Assembly (NCBI GenBank): GCA_020844525.1
Contig: JAJGAH010000072.1
Span: forward strand, 1-9,186
Source: Eubacterium sp.
GTDB lineage: Bacteria; Bacillota; Clostridia; Lachnospirales; Lachnospiraceae
Direction of reading: 5' to 3'
DNA length: 9,186 bases
Within the stretch, counting starts at the first letter, position 1; each line of letters begins with the position of its first letter. The notes below the pieces were generated by a model. That model worked only from the letters and a program-made list of their open reading frames with translations, was not told where the DNA came from and ran no database searches. A program made the position numbers and the translations under genes. Positions 6,312 to 9,186 of this stretch are shown one piece after another.

Positions 6312-7520
6312 ATGAAAAGACAGGTAGTTAGCGTATTACTGACCGCAACGATGGCTGCCGGACTGCTTGCAGGATGCGGAAGCTCCTCAACAACCACCAG
6401 CCAGTCCGCATCCACAGGAAGCTCATCAGGCACCTCTGCTTCCACCAGCACTGCTGCATCCAGCAGCTCCACTGCAGCTGCTTCCACCAGCACGTCAGCA
6501 ACGTCCGGAACATCCGAGGCTGTGGCTTCCACATCCGGCAGCACAGCAAGCGTCGGCGATGTAAGCGGCACCTATGCACTGGTTCCGAAGTCAGCAGGAA
6601 ACCCGTTCAACGAGAAAGAGGCTTCCGGATTCCAGGATGCACTGAAGGCACTGGGATGCAAGGATGATCAGATCATCGTTTCCTATCCGGATTCCGCAAC
6701 CGCAGATGCGCAGATCACCGTTATTCAGTCTCTGATTTCTCAGGGTGTAAGCTCCATCGCCGTTGCAGCAAATGATGCCAGCGCACTGGACGCAGCTCTG
6801 AAGCAGGCATCTGATGCAGGCATCAAGGTCTGCACACTGGATTCCGATGTAGACGCTGATTACCGTTCTGTATTCTGCAACCAGGCTGGTGTTCAGGAAA
6901 TCGGCCAGGCCCTGATGGATGCTGTATATGATATCTCCGGTGGTTCCGGTGAATATGCAATCCTTTCTGCTACTTCTCAGGCAACCAACCAGAATGCATG
7001 GATTGACGCCATGAAGAAGATTGCAGAGTCTGATGACAAGTATGCAGATCTGAAGCTTGATGAGATCGCTTATGGTGATGATGAAGCGCAGAAGTCCACT
7101 GACCAGACACAGGCTCTTCTGACAAAGTATCCGAACCTGAAGGTTATCTGCTCCCCGACAACTGTTGGTATTGCTGCAGCTGCAAAGGTTCTGCAGGATC
7201 AGAAGTCTTCTGTAAAGCTTACCGGACTTGGACTTCCGTCTGAGATGAAGGAGTACATCGGTGATGATGATTCTCACTCCTGCCCGTACATGTTCCTGTG
7301 GAACCCGATTGACCTTGGTGCTCTTGGTGCATATGCTTCTGTAGCACTGGTTAACGGTACAATCACTGGAAAGGTTGGAGATACATTCTCTGCCGGAGAT
7401 CTGAATGATGGCAATCCGTACAAGGTAACTGCAAATTCTGACGGAGCTTCTGAGGTTATCCTTGGACAGCCGTTCAAGTTTGATCCGAGCAACATTGATG
7501 AGTGGGCTGCAGTATACTAA
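6312..7520 (+). CDS. Lipoprotein substrate-binding protein, LsrB/RhaS family (autoinducer-2 or rhamnose type)
   Basis: The extracytoplasmic receptor of the importer, 402 residues. A lipoprotein signal peptide ends in the lipobox LLAGC with lipidated C22. Residues 23-86 are an unusually long Ser/Thr/Ala tether. The sugar-binding fold starts at about residue 87. Family hallmarks: VPKSAGNPF (91-99), TLDSD (175-179), SATSQATNQNAW (219-230), SPTTVGIAAAA (281-291), GLGLPSEMK (306-314) and LWNPIDLG (329-336). These match my memory of RhaS and LsrB-type receptors. Compared with enteric LsrB, the ligand residues Lys35, Asp116, Gln167 and Pro220 are kept (K93, D177, Q227, P282), while Asp166 and Ala222 become N226 and T284. 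The start has AGGAGGG 7 bases upstream. Ligand could be AI-2, rhamnose or another small sugar; the family is secure, the ligand is not. Confidence 0.92.
   Translation: MKRQVVSVLLTATMAAGLLAGCGSSSTTTSQSASTGSSSGTSASTSTAASSSSTAAASTSTSATSGTSEAVASTSGSTASVGDVSGTYALVPKSAGNPFNEKEASGFQDALKALGCKDDQIIVSYPDSATADAQITVIQSLISQGVSSIAVAANDASALDAALKQASDAGIKVCTLDSDVDADYRSVFCNQAGVQEIGQALMDAVYDISGGSGEYAILSATSQATNQNAWIDAMKKIAESDDKYADLKLDEIAYGDDEAQKSTDQTQALLTKYPNLKVICSPTTVGIAAAAKVLQDQKSSVKLTGLGLPSEMKEYIGDDDSHSCPYMFLWNPIDLGALGAYASVALVNGTITGKVGDTFSAGDLNDGNPYKVTANSDGASEVILGQPFKFDPSNIDEWAAVY
6436..6493 (+). repeat. Direct repeat within the binding-protein tether (16-bp copies, 42-bp period)
   Basis: CTGCTTCCACCAGCAC occurs at 6436-6451 and again at 6478-6493, exactly 42 bases (14 codons) apart. 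The encoded units ASTSTAASSSSTAA and ASTSTSATSGTSEA are similar throughout, although DNA identity fades after the first 16 bases. This looks like an old in-frame tandem duplication that lengthened the Ser/Thr tether. Confidence 0.6.
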
Positions 7521-7564
7521 GCCATTCGAAATAACAATGCACTGAAATTCAATACAGTGAAAGG

Positions 7565-7611
7565 AAGGGGAGGGGCCCGGACGGTACAGCCGTTCGGATC
7601 CCTCCCCTTTT
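7565..7611 (+). terminator. Intrinsic terminator of the ABC transporter operon
   Basis: AAGGGGAGGG (7565-7574) pairs perfectly with CCCTCCCCTT (7600-7609). After a 2x2 internal loop, CCGGACGG (7577-7584) pairs with CCGTTCGG (7590-7597), with one G-U pair, around the loop TACAG. TTTT (7608-7611) follows. It starts 45 bases after the binding-protein stop. A very stable, GC-rich terminator; strong call. Confidence 0.93.
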
Positions 7612-7750
7612 AACACTCCTTGGATTGCCGGACTCTCGGGCAGCATAAGATCAGCTGACATCTGAAATTTTCGAAGCAGGAGGCCCCTGCAGAGCAACAA
7701 TACGGTTTTTGACAGACGTCAGGAAAAAATAACAACCCGGTTTTATATAG

Positions 7751-7792
7751 AAAAAGGCGTGATGGACTGACATGTGTCCATCACGCCTTTTT
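7751..7792. terminator. Bidirectional intrinsic terminator between the transporter operon and tRNA-Ser
   Basis: AAAAAGGCGTGATGGAC (7751-7767) and its exact reverse complement (7776-7792) form a perfect 17-bp stem with the loop TGACATGT. The ends are A5 and T5, so each strand reads a GC stem followed by a T run. On the minus strand it lies 2 bases beyond the tRNA 3' end and is clearly its terminator. On the plus strand it backs up the operon terminator and keeps transcription from entering the tRNA antisense. Confidence 0.93.
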
Positions 7793-7794
7793 AG

Positions 7795-7882
7795 CGGAGA
7801 TGAAGGGAGTTGAACCCTTGCGCCGGTTACCCGACCTATCGCATTTCGAGTGCGACCTCTTCGGCCACTTGAGTACATCTCC
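7795..7882 (-). tRNA. tRNA-Ser, anticodon CGA (reads UCG)
   Basis: An 88-base class II tRNA on the minus strand. Acceptor GGAGATG (7882-7876) pairs with CATCTCC (7802-7796); the discriminator base is G (7795). The anticodon stem TCGCA/TGCGA encloses the loop CTCGAAA, giving anticodon CGA. A long variable arm typical of serine tRNAs follows. The T stem AAGGG/CCCTT carries the loop TTCAACT. CCA is not encoded: after the discriminator the strand reads CT and then the terminator A/T tract, so CCA must be added by nucleotidyltransferase. Confidence 0.96.
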
Positions 7883-7893
7883 AAAACATGTCT

Positions 7894-7922
7894 ATTTTAT
7901 CAGAGTTGCAGGGCATCTTCAA
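7894..7922 (-). promoter_or_regulatory. Promoter of tRNA-Ser
   Basis: Read on the minus strand, TTGAAG (7922-7917) and TAAAAT (7899-7894) are separated by exactly 17 bases, with four of six and five of six consensus matches. Transcription would start near 7887, a few bases before the mature 5' end at 7882. The promoter is divergent from the control region of the glutamine synthetase gene. Confidence 0.65.
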
Positions 7923-7951
7923 GGTGCTTTTTTCAAATAGACCATCAGGTG

Positions 7952-7990
7952 TATGGTATATACTTTATTTTTAACAGAGGCTATGGTATA
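7952..7990 (+). repeat. Two TATGGTATA direct repeats 30 bp apart upstream of the glutamine synthetase gene
   Basis: TATGGTATA occurs at 7952-7960 and 7982-7990, start to start exactly 30 bp, about three helical turns. Each copy contains TGgTATA, the shape of an extended -10 box, so they may be tandem promoters or a pair of binding sites on one face of the DNA. Confidence 0.5.
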
Positions 7991-7992
7991 AA
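7984..7992 (+). promoter_or_regulatory. Proposed extended -10 promoter of the glutamine synthetase gene
   Basis: TGGTATAAA carries TG plus TATAAA (five of six). The hexamer 17 bases upstream, TTTATT (7964-7969), is a weak -35. The leader would be about 95 bases, to ATG at 8092. The upstream repeat copy (TGGTATATA, 7954-7962) is an alternative start. Confidence 0.4.
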
Positions 7993-8091
7993 ATAAGTAT
8001 TTTCATGCATCATTCTGAAAGTTATGATGTCATACATGTAAATTGCGGAACTCTGTGCGTTTCAGATTTGTTTCGGGAAAGGTCAAAGCAT

Positions 8092-9186
8092 ATGGGGAAA
8101 TATACAAAGCAGGATATTTTCAGAATCGTGGAGGAGGAGGATGTAGAGTTCATCCGTCTTCAGTTTTCGGATATTTTCGGTATGCCGAAGAATCTGGCAA
8201 TTACAGCCAGTCATCTTGAGCAGGCACTGAATAATGAGTGCACCTTTGAGGCATCTGCGATTGGCGGTCTTCAGGATGGTGTTGAGGAATTATATCTTTA
8301 TCCGGATCTGGATACATTTGAGATTTATCCATGGCGGCCGCAGACCGGGAAGGTCGCGCGTATGTATTGCGATATTTATACCGAGGATGGAAAGCCCTTT
8401 GATGGAGACTGCCGTCAGGTTCTGAAGCGGGTGCTGCAGGAGTCGCGTGAGATGGGCCTGAACTTTGAAATCCGGCCGGAGCTGGAATTTTTCCTGTTTC
8501 ATACAGATGATGAGGGACACCCGACGACAACGACCCATGAAATTGCGGGTTTCTATGATGTGGCGCCGCTGGATCTCGCGGAGAATGTCCGCAGAGACAT
8601 TATCCTTACGCTGGAGGATATGGATTTTGAGGTAATCGGCTCTCATCATGAAATCTCTCCTGCACAGCATGAGATTGATTTTGCGGAGAACCGTGCGGAT
8701 AAGATTGCAGATGATGTCGTGACATTCCGCATGGCAGTAAAGACGATTGCCAAGAAGCATGGCCTTTATGCTACTTTTCTGCCGAAGCCGACAGAGGGCA
8801 TCAATGGGTCCGGCATGCACATCAATATTTACTGCAGGGACCAGCTGGGGAAAAATCTGTTTGCCGGAGAGGACGGGAACGGTTCTCTCTCTGAAATCGG
8901 TCAGCAGTTTGTGGCAGGCCTCCTTGCACACAGCAAGGCAATCACGCTGTTTACCAATCCGATTGTGAATTCCTATAAGAGACTGATCCCCGGATTTGAC
9001 GCCCCGACGCAGGTGGCGTGGTCAGATAACCTGGCAAACCGTTCGGCAGTAATCAGTGTACCGCACCGAAAGGCAAATCAGGCGCGGATTGAGTACAGAA
9101 GCCCGGATGGGGTATGCAATCCTTACCTGGCATTTGCCGTTGTTCTGTCTGCCGGACTGGATGGCATCCGCAATAAGATGCAGCCG
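8092..9186 (+). CDS. Glutamine synthetase-family ligase, GSI-alpha-like but divergent (C-terminus beyond window)
   Basis: A cytoplasmic ATP-dependent glutamate ligase; canonical members make glutamine from glutamate and ammonium. 365 residues are visible of roughly 440. Seen: N-terminal domain with IRLQFSDIFG (21-30), metal and glutamate residues E130/E132 in RPELEFFLF, E187 and E194 in HHEISPAQHE, NGSGMH with H243, R297 in NSYKR, R317 in NRSA, and RIEYRSPD (332-339). The ATG has AAAGG 9 bases upstream. Odd: relative to E. coli GlnA, Asp50 is E53, Ser53 is A56, flap Glu327 is D303 and ATP-site Arg344 is S322. The Gly-Phe-Val-Arg segment of Gram-positive enzymes reads GLQD and is one residue shorter. 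The enzyme may have altered activity or use an amine instead of ammonium. Family certain; glnA identity not assumed. Confidence 0.9.
   Translation, partial: MGKYTKQDIFRIVEEEDVEFIRLQFSDIFGMPKNLAITASHLEQALNNECTFEASAIGGLQDGVEELYLYPDLDTFEIYPWRPQTGKVARMYCDIYTEDGKPFDGDCRQVLKRVLQESREMGLNFEIRPELEFFLFHTDDEGHPTTTTHEIAGFYDVAPLDLAENVRRDIILTLEDMDFEVIGSHHEISPAQHEIDFAENRADKIADDVVTFRMAVKTIAKKHGLYATFLPKPTEGINGSGMHINIYCRDQLGKNLFAGEDGNGSLSEIGQQFVAGLLAHSKAITLFTNPIVNSYKRLIPGFDAPTQVAWSDNLANRSAVISVPHRKANQARIEYRSPDGVCNPYLAFAVVLSAGLDGIRNKMQP

Noticed and set aside
6591..7700. 369-codon minus-strand open frame opposite the binding-protein gene
   Set aside because: It runs through the operon terminator and the complement of a clear LsrB/RhaS-family gene, and is low-complexity Cys/Leu/Ile-rich.
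7795..7882. tRNA-Ser as an integration site for a mobile element
   Set aside because: No integrase gene and no duplicate of the tRNA 3' end are present in the window.
7651..7884. 77-codon minus-strand open frame
   Set aside because: It runs across the tRNA-Ser gene and the two-way terminator, so it cannot be a real coding region.
8004..8033. Imperfect hairpin (CATCAT/ATGATG with a bulge) in the glutamine synthetase leader as a riboswitch or GlnR site
   Set aside because: The stem is short and AT-rich, no known riboswitch core or TGTNAN7TNACA box was found, and nothing near the ribosome site pairs with it.
8290..8931. 213-codon minus-strand open frame opposite the glutamine synthetase gene
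   Set aside because: The plus-strand frame carries conserved glutamine synthetase motifs throughout; this is its shadow.
1..9186. CRISPR array, insertion sequence or prophage
   Set aside because: No regularly spaced repeats, transposase, terminal inverted repeats or phage genes were seen.

Overview
The window looks like chromosome of a Gram-positive anaerobe of the Bacillota, most likely class Clostridia and possibly Lachnospiraceae. Pointers are strong AGGAGG ribosome binding sites, a YesN/YesM-type two-component pair beside a sugar-type ABC transporter, a lipoprotein binding protein with a long Ser/Thr/Ala tether, and a GSI-alpha-like glutamine synthetase. The genus cannot be named from the sequence alone.

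Layout. On the minus strand, bases 1-2375 carry a response regulator (810-2375) followed by its histidine kinase (1-813, cut by the window edge). They overlap by 4 bases. Both appear to use non-AUG starts: AUU for the regulator and UUG for the kinase. A 239-bp divergent control region (2376-2614) separates them from a plus-strand operon: fused ABC ATPase (2615-4141), permease (4141-5127), permease (5130-6143) and lipoprotein binding protein (6312-7520). The 168 bp before the last gene hold three inverted repeats and probably an internal promoter. The operon ends in a strong intrinsic terminator (7565-7611).

Next comes a perfect 17-bp two-way terminator (7751-7792), shared with a convergent minus-strand tRNA-Ser(CGA) (7795-7882) that has its own promoter. 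Divergent from the tRNA is a glutamine synthetase-family gene (8092 to the end, incomplete) with unusual substitutions at ammonium- and ATP-site positions.

How it works together. The kinase probably senses an extracellular solute, directly or through the binding protein, and phosphorylates the AraC-type regulator, which would activate the divergent transporter operon. The binding protein belongs to the LsrB/RhaS group (autoinducer-2 or rhamnose), and the gene order ATPase-permease-permease-binding protein is that of lsrACDB. No catabolic, kinase or LsrR-type gene is present, so the ligand is open. The tRNA and glutamine synthetase look like independent units.
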